DNA from: Mesorhizobium sp. M3A.F.Ca.ET.080.04.2.1 | GTDB taxonomy: Bacteria; Pseudomonadota; Alphaproteobacteria; Rhizobiales; Rhizobiaceae | Reading direction: 5' to 3' | Length of the DNA: 64,000 nucleotides | NCBI RefSeq assembly: GCF_003952525.1 | Contig: NZ_CP034451.1 | Location: 1,240,001 to 1,304,000, forward strand | Shown: positions 32,642 through 40,495 of the stretch, in pieces | Position numbering within the stretch: position 1 is the stretch's first letter | Layout of the letters: every line of letters starts with the position of its first letter | The notes under the pieces: generated by a model | Database searches by the model: none | Seen by the model: only the letters and a program-made list of their open reading frames with translations | Told to the model about the DNA's origin: nothing | Translations under genes and position numbers: made by a program

Positions 32642-32795
32642 GATCTCCCCCCTCGAGGGGGAGATGTCGCCGAAGGCGACAGAGGGGGTCGGTCCGACTG
32701 GGCTCGGCCTCGTTGCGCAATGGAGGTTGGCGTTCCATGCGCGGCGACCCCCTCTGGCCTGCCGGCCATCTCCCCCTCGAGGGGGGAGATTAAGC
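32642..32795. repeat. family A intergenic repeat, full copy
   Basis: GATCTCCCCCCTCGAGGGGGAGAT-GTCGCCGAAGGCGACAGAG at the left and CCTGCCGGCCATCTCCCCCTCGAGGGGGGAGAT at the right. Confidence 0.92.
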
Positions 32796-33707
32796 GCTTC
32801 GCCGCTGCTTCAACCCGCCCCGACCGGCCAAGTCGGCGAGCCAGGAGCTCACCGCCGCGACCGGAGCCGGATGGCGTGGCTTGCGCGGCGAGACCACGTA
32901 GAAATCCGAACCGGGGGCGAGCACGGCGGGGATCGGCCGAACCAGCCGGCCCGATGCGATGTCGTCCTCGACGAAGAAGAGGCTGGCGAGTGCCAGGCCC
33001 TGGCCGGCGATGGCGGCCTCGATGGCGAGCGAGGTCTGGTTGAAGCGGATGTTCTTGGCCGCGGTCGGCACGTGGCCGGGGAAAGCCAGCTCCAGGTAGC
33101 GCGGCCAGAAACCATGCGAATCGTGCAGCAGCGGATAGCGGGTAAGCCTTTCCGCGGCGTCGGGGACGCCGAGCTTCTCGACGAGCAGCGGGCTCGCCAC
33201 CGCGACGATTTCCTGCTCGAACAGAAGATCGGCGCTGAGGCCAGGCCCGAAGGGCGGCCGCCCGAGCCGCACCGCAAGATCGACCGCGTCGGTCTGGAAA
33301 TTGGCCATGCGGTCGCTGGCGACGATGCGCAGATCGATGTCGGCATGGGCGGCAGTGAAGTCGGGCAGGCGCGGGATCAGCCATTTCGAGGCAAAGGTCG
33401 GCGTGACGCTGATGGTGATATGTTGCGGCTCCGGGCGCAGCGCCTCGGTCGCTTCGGCGATCAGCTCGAAGGCGCGCCGCACATTGGCGACATAGCCGCG
33501 CCCGGCCTCGGTCAGCGCCAGCGTTCGCGGCTGGCGCTCGAACAGCTTCAGGCCGAGCTCGGCCTCGAGCCCCCTCACCTGCTGCGCGACCGCGCCCTGG
33601 GTGACGCGCAGTTCCTCGGCGGCAAGCCGGAAATTGAGATGGCGCGTCGCCACCTCGAAGGCGCGGAGCGCGTTGAGCGAAGGGAGCCTTCCGATACCAT
33701 CCGCCAT
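32790..33707 (-). CDS. LysR-family regulator, GcvA-like
   Basis: A 305-residue LysR regulator. N-terminal winged helix (about 9-68): LNALRAFEVATRHLNFRLAAEELRVTQGAVAQQVRGLEAELGLKLFERQ. The effector domain begins ITISVTPTFASKWLIPRLPDF, the GcvA subgroup pattern. It is transcribed divergently from the SDR gene at 33838 with 130 bases between, the usual arrangement for a LysR regulator and its target, so it probably controls that reductase. The 3' end runs into the arm of a family A repeat, which supplies the last few residues. Confidence 0.92.
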   Translation of the reverse strand: MADGIGRLPSLNALRAFEVATRHLNFRLAAEELRVTQGAVAQQVRGLEAELGLKLFERQPRTLALTEAGRGYVANVRRAFELIAEATEALRPEPQHITISVTPTFASKWLIPRLPDFTAAHADIDLRIVASDRMANFQTDAVDLAVRLGRPPFGPGLSADLLFEQEIVAVASPLLVEKLGVPDAAERLTRYPLLHDSHGFWPRYLELAFPGHVPTAAKNIRFNQTSLAIEAAIAGQGLALASLFFVEDDIASGRLVRPIPAVLAPGSDFYVVSPRKPRHPAPVAAVSSWLADLAGRGGLKQRRSA

Positions 33708-33837
33708 GCGAGTAGTTTTTCTACTGGATAAAAAAAGCGAAACTGGTTCGCGCGATCGATCCGCTCATGATAACAGAGCAGGAACTTCAGCGCAAAGGCG
33801 GCTTCTTCGCCTTTGACAGGCAGGAATCGATAGCGAC

Positions 33838-34542
33838 ATGGCGATAGAAAAAGTGGCTCTTGTGACGGCGGGCGGCAGCGGCATGGGGGCGGCGGCGGCG
33901 AAGCGGCTGGCGGCCGACGGCTTCAAGGTCGGCGTGCTTTCCTCCTCCGGCAAGGGCGAGGCGCTGGGCAAGGAGCTCGGCGGCTTCGGCGTCACCGGCT
34001 CCAACCAGTCGAACGAAGACCTCAAGCGCCTGACCGACGGCGCGCTGGAGCGCTGGGGCCGCATCGACGTGCTGGTCAACAGCGCCGGCCATGGGCCGCG
34101 GGCGCAGATCATCGAGATCAGCGACGAGGACTGGCACAAGGGCATCGACACCTATTTCCTCAACGCCGTGCGTCCGACCCGGCTGGTGACGCCGGTGATG
34201 CAGAAACAAAAGTCGGGCGTTATCATCAACATCTCGACTGCCTGGGCGTTCGAGCCGAGCGCCGCCTTCCCGACCTCGGCCGTGGCGCGCGCCGGGCTCG
34301 CCGCCTACACTAGGATCTTTGCCGACACCTATGCCGGCGACAACATCCGCATGAACAACGTGCTGCCGGGCTGGATCGACAGCCTCCCGGAGACCGAAGC
34401 GCGACGCGACAGTGTGCCGATGAAGCGCTACGGCACCTCGGAAGAGATCGCCGCGACGATCGCTTTCCTCGCCTCGGATGGCGCCGCCTACATCACCGGC
34501 CAGAACATCCGCGTCGACGGCGGAATAACGAGGGCGGTGTGA
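33838..34542 (+). CDS. SDR-fold protein with non-canonical active site
   Basis: A 234-residue short-chain dehydrogenase/reductase. The Rossmann motif TAGGSGMG (10-17) and NSAG (81-84) are normal, as is the structural PGWIDS. The catalytic Ser is present (NIST, S133), but the YxxxK pair is replaced: alignment at FPTSAVARAGLAAYTRIFA puts Ser147 and Arg151 there. NAD(P) binding is likely kept, while standard hydride chemistry is doubtful. The C terminus (YITGQNIRVDGG) is typical. It is divergent from a LysR regulator that probably controls it. Confidence 0.88.
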   Translation: MAIEKVALVTAGGSGMGAAAAKRLAADGFKVGVLSSSGKGEALGKELGGFGVTGSNQSNEDLKRLTDGALERWGRIDVLVNSAGHGPRAQIIEISDEDWHKGIDTYFLNAVRPTRLVTPVMQKQKSGVIINISTAWAFEPSAAFPTSAVARAGLAAYTRIFADTYAGDNIRMNNVLPGWIDSLPETEARRDSVPMKRYGTSEEIAATIAFLASDGAAYITGQNIRVDGGITRAV

Positions 34543-34565
34543 GGTAGAGCGGGCGCCGGCTCAGG

Positions 34566-34805
34566 TCATCCGGGTCTGCGGGAATTGAGCGCCCACAGAA
34601 CCCCTAAAAAGACCACTGAGGCCACCAGGACGATCGAATTGCCGACCACGATGTTCCAAAAGCGTGTCGGATCGTCGGCGAGCGCGACCCAATTCAACCT
34701 GCCCCGGACTTCGCCCGTCTTGATGCCGCAGGCGATGTTGTAGATCGCCAGCGCAGCAAGCGCCGCCATCAGCACAAAGAGGTCGTTGTTCTTGTTGCGA
34801 TCCAT
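34566..34805 (-). CDS. two-helix membrane protein, 79 aa
   Basis: MDRNKNNDLFVLMAALAALAIYNIACGIKTG gives one hydrophobic helix, and FWNIVVGNSIVLVASVVFLGVLWALNS a second, joined by a soluble loop of about 20 residues. Both ends are charged. No family recognised. It converges on the SDR gene (24-base gap). Confidence 0.65.
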   Translation of the reverse strand: MDRNKNNDLFVLMAALAALAIYNIACGIKTGEVRGRLNWVALADDPTRFWNIVVGNSIVLVASVVFLGVLWALNSRRPG

Positions 34806-34940
34806 GAGAGCGGTTTCTAATAGCGCTTGGTGAAATTTTGCTTACCTTGGGTAAGGCAGCGGCCGTGGCACCGGCCGCGCGCTTTCGCTGTCAAATTGTT
34901 TGCCCGACGGCTACCGTGCGGCGCTGCAACGGAGGCAAGG

Positions 34941-35732
34941 ATGAGCACATCTTTCAAGCTGGGCATCGTGGGCGGCGCGGGCTGGCTGGGCGGCGCCATT
35001 GCGGGCGCGGCGCTGGCAGCCGGAGTCGTGCGCGCGGAAGGTCTCGCCCTCTCCTACCGGAGCGCGAAGCCGGAGCGTTTCCCGGGCGCGTTCTGGACCG
35101 ACGACAACCAGGCGCTCGCCGACCGTTGCGATGTGATCATGCTTTCGGTGCGGCCGCAGGACTGGCCGCCGCTTGGGCTGGATGCCAAAGGCAAGCTGGT
35201 GATTTCGGTGATGGCCGGGATCAGGCTGGCCGAGATCGGCGACAGGCACGGCACGCGCCGGGTCGTGCGCACGCTGCCCAACGCTGCGGCCGAGGTCTCA
35301 AAATCCTACACGCCGTGGATCGCGAGCAGCGAGGCCACCGAACAGGACCGCGCCATCGTGCGGGCAATCTTCGATGCCTGCGGTCTGCAGGACGAGGTGG
35401 CGAGCGAGCGCGACATCGATTACCTCACCGGCCTGACGGGCTCGGGTCCCGCCTTCCCGGCCCTGCTGGCGAACGCGATGATGGTGCACGCGATCGGCTT
35501 CGGCCTGTCGCCGGAAGTCGCGCGCCGCGCCGTCAACACGGTGCTGACGGGGACCGGGCGGCTGCTCGAGCTCAACGACGCCTCTCCCCCCGACACGGTC
35601 GAAGCCTTCCTCGGCTATCGCGGCACGACAGCCGCCGCGATCGAGACGATGCGGCAAGCGGGGTTCGACGAGGCGGTCGCCAAAGGGCTGGCGGCGGCAT
35701 TCGAAAAGTCGATCGCGATGGGCAAGGCGTGA
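34941..35732 (+). CDS. pyrroline-5-carboxylate reductase-like protein
   Basis: A 263-residue ProC-type protein: LGIVGGAGWLGGAIAGAALAAGVV dinucleotide-binding loop, DVIMLSVRPQDWP, VISVMAGIRLAEI, VVRTLPNAAAEVSKSYTPW and LTGLTGSGPAFPALLANAMMVHAIGFGLSPEVARRAV, the ProC signature. ProC reduces pyrroline-5-carboxylate to proline with NAD(P)H. The VRTLPNAAA stretch and the somewhat loose Gly loop (GAGWLGG) suggest a paralogue, not necessarily the housekeeping enzyme. GGAGG precedes the ATG. Not visibly in an operon. Confidence 0.85.
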   Translation: MSTSFKLGIVGGAGWLGGAIAGAALAAGVVRAEGLALSYRSAKPERFPGAFWTDDNQALADRCDVIMLSVRPQDWPPLGLDAKGKLVISVMAGIRLAEIGDRHGTRRVVRTLPNAAAEVSKSYTPWIASSEATEQDRAIVRAIFDACGLQDEVASERDIDYLTGLTGSGPAFPALLANAMMVHAIGFGLSPEVARRAVNTVLTGTGRLLELNDASPPDTVEAFLGYRGTTAAAIETMRQAGFDEAVAKGLAAAFEKSIAMGKA

Positions 35733-35883
35733 GCGGGCAGGCCGAGGCAGAAATCCTGGCTGAAAGTCGGCAAGGGCCGGTCGGGCGTGACCCCTGCAAT
35801 GTCTCGAGTGCAGATCTTTTCGCCGGCCACAGCACCAAGCCAATTTGGGTCCGCTCGCCAATGCCAACACATGCAGAGGCCCA

Positions 35884-36996
35884 ATGGGCATCAACGTAGC
35901 CGTTCTCGCCAGTGAGCCGGAGATCTGTCGCATACGTGTGGCGCCTTTGCTCGACGCGCTGACACGCGCCGGGGCGATAGCGGACTACGTGCTGCTGGAC
36001 CGCGACCTGGCTCCCATCGGACGACGCGGCTTCGACGCCTTCAACGCCGTGATCGTGCAGCGGAACGTCAGCAGGGCGCAGCTCCGTTTTCTGGCGCGTC
36101 AGCGTCTGCGTTTCGTCTATGACATCGACGATCTGCTGCCGCGGCTGCCGGCGCACCAGCATCGCAAGAAGCAGGAGACCAGCCGCAGGATCGCCTGGTG
36201 CCTCGCGCATGCGGACGCCGTATCGACCCCTAACCAGAAGCTTGCAATCGAGCTCGAAGAGGCCACCGGCGTAAGTCTTCAAGGCCGCGGCATCGTCGTC
36301 CCGAACGGTCTGGAACCCGTCGCGGTCGACGAGAGCGGATGGGCCGTCCCGGCCAGGCAATTGCTTTGGGTGTCCAGCGACCTTCCGATGATCGAGACCG
36401 AGGCGCCGGGCCTGGCCGAGGCGATTGCCACCGCCGCGAACGAACTCGGCCTGAAGGCGATCCTGATCGGCCGCTTCCCGGATCGCATCAAGTCGCTGTT
36501 CGACCGGATCGACTATATCCCGAGACTTGGCTTCGCGGACTATCGGAGGTTTCTGGCCTCGCTTCGCCGGACGATTGCCGTCGCGCCCTTGCCCTTCCAT
36601 TCGGAAAGCCACCAGGCCTTCATCGATTCGAAATCCGACATCAAGGCAGTCGATTTCCTTGGCCACGGCATTCCCGCGGTCTACTCGGCGGCATGGCCAT
36701 ACCGGAACAGCGATCTCGACCTCGCGCCGCTGGTGGCCAACGAGCCGCATCGCTGGCGCGAGGCGATCGCGGACGTTGCCGGGCATCCCGCCGGGCACAT
36801 CGATGGCCCGAAAGTGCAGGCCGTTCACCGCCAGCGATCATACGCGACCGTCGCGACCATGCTGGGCGACCAGCTTGCCCGATCCGCCATGCCCTATCGG
36901 CCGCTGCCGCGCCCCTCGATCAACTCCGTCCTGCGCGGATGGGAGCAACGCATACGGCAATGGCGGCGGTCCCGACGCAAAAGCGCGTCGCGCTGA
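35884..36996 (+). CDS. glycosyltransferase-like protein, paralogue 1
   Basis: A 370-residue protein with a GT-B look: INVAVLASEPEICRIRVAPLLDALTRAGAIADYVLLDRDL, then FVYDIDDLLPRLP (acidic cluster), ADAVSTPNQKLAIELEEATG, IVVPNGLEP and a donor-side FIDSKSDIKAVDFLGHGIPAVYSAAWPYRNSDL. These last features match group-1-type glycosyltransferases. The same protein, clearly homologous throughout, is encoded at 43669-44772, so the two flank the secretion block as direct repeats. A basic C terminus (RQWRRSRRKSASR) merges with a family B repeat. Confidence 0.75.
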   Translation: MGINVAVLASEPEICRIRVAPLLDALTRAGAIADYVLLDRDLAPIGRRGFDAFNAVIVQRNVSRAQLRFLARQRLRFVYDIDDLLPRLPAHQHRKKQETSRRIAWCLAHADAVSTPNQKLAIELEEATGVSLQGRGIVVPNGLEPVAVDESGWAVPARQLLWVSSDLPMIETEAPGLAEAIATAANELGLKAILIGRFPDRIKSLFDRIDYIPRLGFADYRRFLASLRRTIAVAPLPFHSESHQAFIDSKSDIKAVDFLGHGIPAVYSAAWPYRNSDLDLAPLVANEPHRWREAIADVAGHPAGHIDGPKVQAVHRQRSYATVATMLGDQLARSAMPYRPLPRPSINSVLRGWEQRIRQWRRSRRKSASR

Positions 36997-37085
36997 ATCG
37001 GATTCAGGCGACGCGCTTTAAGTCTTCGCTCTTATGCATGTCGTTGCCCCAGAACCGCTGCACACTTCTGGGCGACATGCATTAG
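36975..37085. repeat. family B palindromic repeat
   Basis: AAAGCGCGTCGCGCTGAATCGGATTCAGGCGACGCGCTTTAAG then GCATGTCGTTGCCCCAGAACCGCTGCACACTTCTGGGCGACATGC. It overlaps the last codons of the glycosyltransferase gene. Confidence 0.9.
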
Positions 37086-37117
37086 AGCAATTGACCGTTA
37101 CACGGAAAGGAACTGGC

Positions 37118-38224
37118 TCAGGCAGCGGACATCCGGCTCGCGACCTCTTCGATTCTCGTGGCGGCGAGCTCGATCCCGGTGGTCATTTCGGTTGTCGCGA
37201 CATAGTCGTGCGCCAGCTTGCTGAGGCTCGCCCGCTTGCTCTTCACGACACGCGCGGCCTCGGCGATCGCCGACGGCGAGGCATCGGGTGAAAGCACGAG
37301 GCCGGCACCCGAGGCGCTGACATGCGCGGCATAGCCGCAGTTCTGCGTCGTGACGACCGGCACGCCCGCCGCAAGCGCCTCGACGATGACCGTGCCGGTC
37401 ACATCCAGGCGGGCAGGATGAACGAGCAGGTCGCAGGCGCCGAAAAGCCTGTCGAGCATGGCGTGGTCGGCCGCGCCGACGGCGACAATGCGATCACGGC
37501 AGCCTCGCCTGTCGGCCTCCTCGAACATCCGGCGCGCGCGTTTGTGCGCGGGATCGACGCCGGCGACCAGCAGCAGTGCGTCCGGCGCCAGGGAAAGCGC
37601 GGCGACAGCGCGGTCCAGGCCTTTGGTTCGTGGCTGCACGCCGATCCATAGCCACGCGTTCTGTCGCTCCTCGATGCCGAGGGAGCGGCGCAATTCCTGC
37701 CGCTCGGGGTCGGGCAGCGAGGGAAGAATGCGGCGGGGGGCGAGCGTGGGCGGCAGAACCGTGATACGTTCGGGCCGGATCGACCATGCGCGCCGGTAGG
37801 CATCGGCCTGGGGCTGGCTGAGCATGAGCAGGGCCGTGTTCGAGCGCGGGCCGCAACAGGCCTCCTCCAGCTGCCGCATGACGCGGTAGCGCGGCAACAG
37901 CTGCGATCGCCGCCGCTCGGCGAAGCACCAATCGCCACAATAGAGCACATCGAGCCCGGTCAGCTTCTGAAATCCGACGACCAGCTGCCTGCGGCGATCG
38001 ACAGCGCCCTGAAGATCGCTCGCGAAGGCGGCCATCCGGCCATGATTGGTCAGACCCCGCGCCGGCAGTATGGTGATTGGAATGCCGGCCGCGAGTGGCC
38101 CCGCCGACGTGCTGTAGAGTCTCACGCGGTGTCCTCGATCGATCAGCACCCGCGCCACTCGCGCGGCATCCCGCTCAACCCCGCCCGCCCTGACGAGATC
38201 CGCGACTGCGATCGCAATCTCCAT
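37118..38224 (-). CDS. GT4-family glycosyltransferase
   Basis: A 368-residue GT-B glycosyltransferase. N-terminal acceptor-side GGVERDAARVARVLIDRGHRV; the C-terminal donor domain has AWLWIGVQPRTKGLDRAVAAL, VGAADHAMLDRLFGACDLLVHPARLDVTGTVIVEALAAGVPVVTTQNCGYAAHV, the GT4 nucleotide-sugar signature (cf. WaaG). Lipopolysaccharide core or exopolysaccharide assembly is likely, but substrates cannot be read from sequence. The start is the second Met, which has GGATGGAG in front. It converges on paralogue 1 of the glycosyltransferase pair. Confidence 0.88.
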   Translation of the reverse strand: MEIAIAVADLVRAGGVERDAARVARVLIDRGHRVRLYSTSAGPLAAGIPITILPARGLTNHGRMAAFASDLQGAVDRRRQLVVGFQKLTGLDVLYCGDWCFAERRRSQLLPRYRVMRQLEEACCGPRSNTALLMLSQPQADAYRRAWSIRPERITVLPPTLAPRRILPSLPDPERQELRRSLGIEERQNAWLWIGVQPRTKGLDRAVAALSLAPDALLLVAGVDPAHKRARRMFEEADRRGCRDRIVAVGAADHAMLDRLFGACDLLVHPARLDVTGTVIVEALAAGVPVVTTQNCGYAAHVSASGAGLVLSPDASPSAIAEAARVVKSKRASLSKLAHDYVATTEMTTGIELAATRIEEVASRMSAA

Positions 38225-39059
38225 GCCGCTCCATCCTGCCATGTAGGAGCCTCGACTGCTCCCTACTCCAATTGCTCACCCGAACCGAAACCGCGAGGCC
38301 TCCCGCGGTCCGCAATGCTCCCAGCAGCAGGGGCGCTAACACACGCACGGATGTCTGTTAAGGCACAATACAGTGAGCCCCACAAGACAGCGTCACGGGT
38401 ATACTGGTCCCCCGATCGGAACTATTCGCAGCACGCTAAAAAAGCATCTGCTTCAAGGTCGGAAAACGAACCGGCTCCTTCACCGGCGCGGCTTGTATTT
38501 TTGTGCCCATGCCCACGTCGCCGCGCAACAGGTTCGCTATCGGCGTTCCACGGTCAGCACCACGGGCATTCCCCAAGGCACGCCGAGCGGCGCTTGAAGA
38601 AGCGAGACCTTGCCGACCACGACCTGCGCTTCCCGCCGTGCGTAATGCTTCAGCCTGTAGTTTCCGGAGCGGACGCTCAGGCCGGCGATCGGCCGCCGCC
38701 TGGGCGATCGGCCGCCTGGGCGATCGGCGACGAGGCATGGCAGGCGACGATTCGCTCCGGTGAGAAGGCTGCGCGAAAACAAATGCGCGGTCTCGCGACA
38801 ACCTGCCCAATCTTTTGGCAGGACATTTTCAGAAACAAACAATATTGAGTAAAATTGACCAGAATTCGCGCAATTAAGTGTATTAGGACTTCCTTATTAT
38901 ATTCATCTGCAAGAATTGATAGATGAAATGAAATTTTTCCCTGTACTCCATGGTGATTCCTTGGAACGATAGCGTGAGTTGCAAGTTGGTCCGCAAGCGG
39001 CCGGTGGAACCCCGCATCCGCCGATCGCGCGGGCCAGCATCACGAGGAAGGATCGACCG
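38225..39059. other. long non-coding region upstream of the glycanase gene
   Basis: About 835 bases with no convincing gene. It holds a short tandem CCTGGGCGATCGGCC repeat at about 38690-38735 and an unusually A+T-rich stretch from about 38820 to 38975 that likely contains the regulated promoter of the GH16 gene. A short minus-strand frame ending VVGKVSLLQAPLG (about 38540-38620) is too weak to call. Confidence 0.5.
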
Positions 39060-40484
39060 ATGACCACCGTCGTCAACGCCAAGGGCGTCCCTCTTCCCTA
39101 TAGCGGCGCTTCCACCCATTGGTTCTCGGCCACCGGCGCCGGGCCGGAAATGCACGGCACCTCCGGCAACGATTCCTTCTGGGGCGACACCAGCGTCAAC
39201 GTCACCATGTATGGCGGCCCGGGCGACGACTACTACCACCTCTATTCGACGATCAACCGGGCGGTCGAGCTGCCCGGCGAGGGCGTCGACACCATCGACA
39301 CCTGGATGAGCTACAAGCTTCCCAGCAATTTCGAGAACCTCGTCGTCACCGGCAACAACCACTTCGCGTTCGGCAACTCGATCGACAACATCATCAAGGG
39401 CGGCTCCGGCAGCCAGACCTTTGACGGCGGCCTTGGCAACGATGTGCTGATCGGCGGCGGCGGGGCCGACACTTTCATCATCACCAAAGACCATGGCAGC
39501 GATCTGATCACCGATTTCGGGGCCGACGATACGGTGCGCCTCAATGGCTATGACTTCACGTCCTTCGCCGACGTCAAGGCGCATATGATCCAGGCGGGCA
39601 CGAATCTTCTGCTCGACCTCGGGTCGAACGAGGTGCTGGTGTTCAACAACACGACCGCCGACAAGATGCAGGCCAGCCAGTTCGAGCTGCCGATCGACAA
39701 GTCCGGAATGACGCTCGCCTTCTCCGACGACTTCAACACGCTGAGCCTTTCGGACGGGCACACCGGCACCTGGGATACCAACTTCTGGTGGGGGGCGCCG
39801 AACGGCAGCACCTTGACCGGCAACAACGAGCTGCAGTGGTATATCGACGCCAATTACGGGCCGACGAGCTCGGTCCACCCGTTCAACGTCGACAACGGCG
39901 TCCTCACCATCACCGCGGCGCAGGCACCAGCGGACATCAAGCCCTACATCAACAATTACGAATACACCTCGGGCCTGCTGACCACCCACGACTCCTTCTC
40001 GCAGACCTATGGCTATTTCGAAATGCGGGCCGACCTGCCCGAAAACGCCGGCGCCTGGCCGGCCTTCTGGCTGCTGCCGGAAGACGGCTCGTGGCCGCCG
40101 GAGCTGGACGTCGTGGAAATGTACGGCCAGAACCCGAACCAACTCCTGATGACCGCGCACACCAACGAGACGGGAACGCATACCAAGATCGGGTCGACGG
40201 TGAACGTCTCCGACACCGACGGCTTTCACACCTATGGCCTCTTGTGGACGCCGGACAAGCTCGTCTGGACCTATGACGGCGTGCAGGTCGCGGAAGCGGC
40301 GACGCCCTCCGACATGCACAAGCCGATGTACATGCTGGTCGATCTTGCGATCGGCGGCCAGGCCGGCGTGCCGCCCGATCATCTGGCCACGCCGGCGCAG
40401 ATGAAGATCGACTATATCCACGCCTACACGCTGGACGATCTGCAGCAGGCCCATGTCAGCATAGCGGGCGAACCCACGGCCTAG
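39060..40484 (+). CDS. secreted GH16 endo-beta-glycanase with RTX repeats (ExsH/ExoK-like)
   Basis: A 474-residue protein. Residues about 30-140 contain RTX-type calcium-binding repeats (GGPGDDYYH, GGLGNDVLIGGGGADTF). The GH16 domain spans about 220-460, with the catalytic ExDxxE at E348-D350-E353 (PELDVVEMYG). There is no N-terminal signal peptide, consistent with type I secretion by the ABC/MFP pair 11 bases downstream. ExoK/ExsH-type enzymes cleave nascent succinoglycan-like polysaccharide and lower its chain length; that substrate is inference here. GAGGAAGGA precedes the ATG. Confidence 0.9.
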   Translation: MTTVVNAKGVPLPYSGASTHWFSATGAGPEMHGTSGNDSFWGDTSVNVTMYGGPGDDYYHLYSTINRAVELPGEGVDTIDTWMSYKLPSNFENLVVTGNNHFAFGNSIDNIIKGGSGSQTFDGGLGNDVLIGGGGADTFIITKDHGSDLITDFGADDTVRLNGYDFTSFADVKAHMIQAGTNLLLDLGSNEVLVFNNTTADKMQASQFELPIDKSGMTLAFSDDFNTLSLSDGHTGTWDTNFWWGAPNGSTLTGNNELQWYIDANYGPTSSVHPFNVDNGVLTITAAQAPADIKPYINNYEYTSGLLTTHDSFSQTYGYFEMRADLPENAGAWPAFWLLPEDGSWPPELDVVEMYGQNPNQLLMTAHTNETGTHTKIGSTVNVSDTDGFHTYGLLWTPDKLVWTYDGVQVAEAATPSDMHKPMYMLVDLAIGGQAGVPPDHLATPAQMKIDYIHAYTLDDLQQAHVSIAGEPTA

Positions 40485-40495
40485 GCAGCGGCGCA

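Noticed and set aside
21648..32795. Repeated GATCTCCCCC units as a CRISPR array
   Set aside because: Copies are dispersed singly between genes over 30 kb, have no regular spacers and no cas genes; they are palindromic intergenic repeats.
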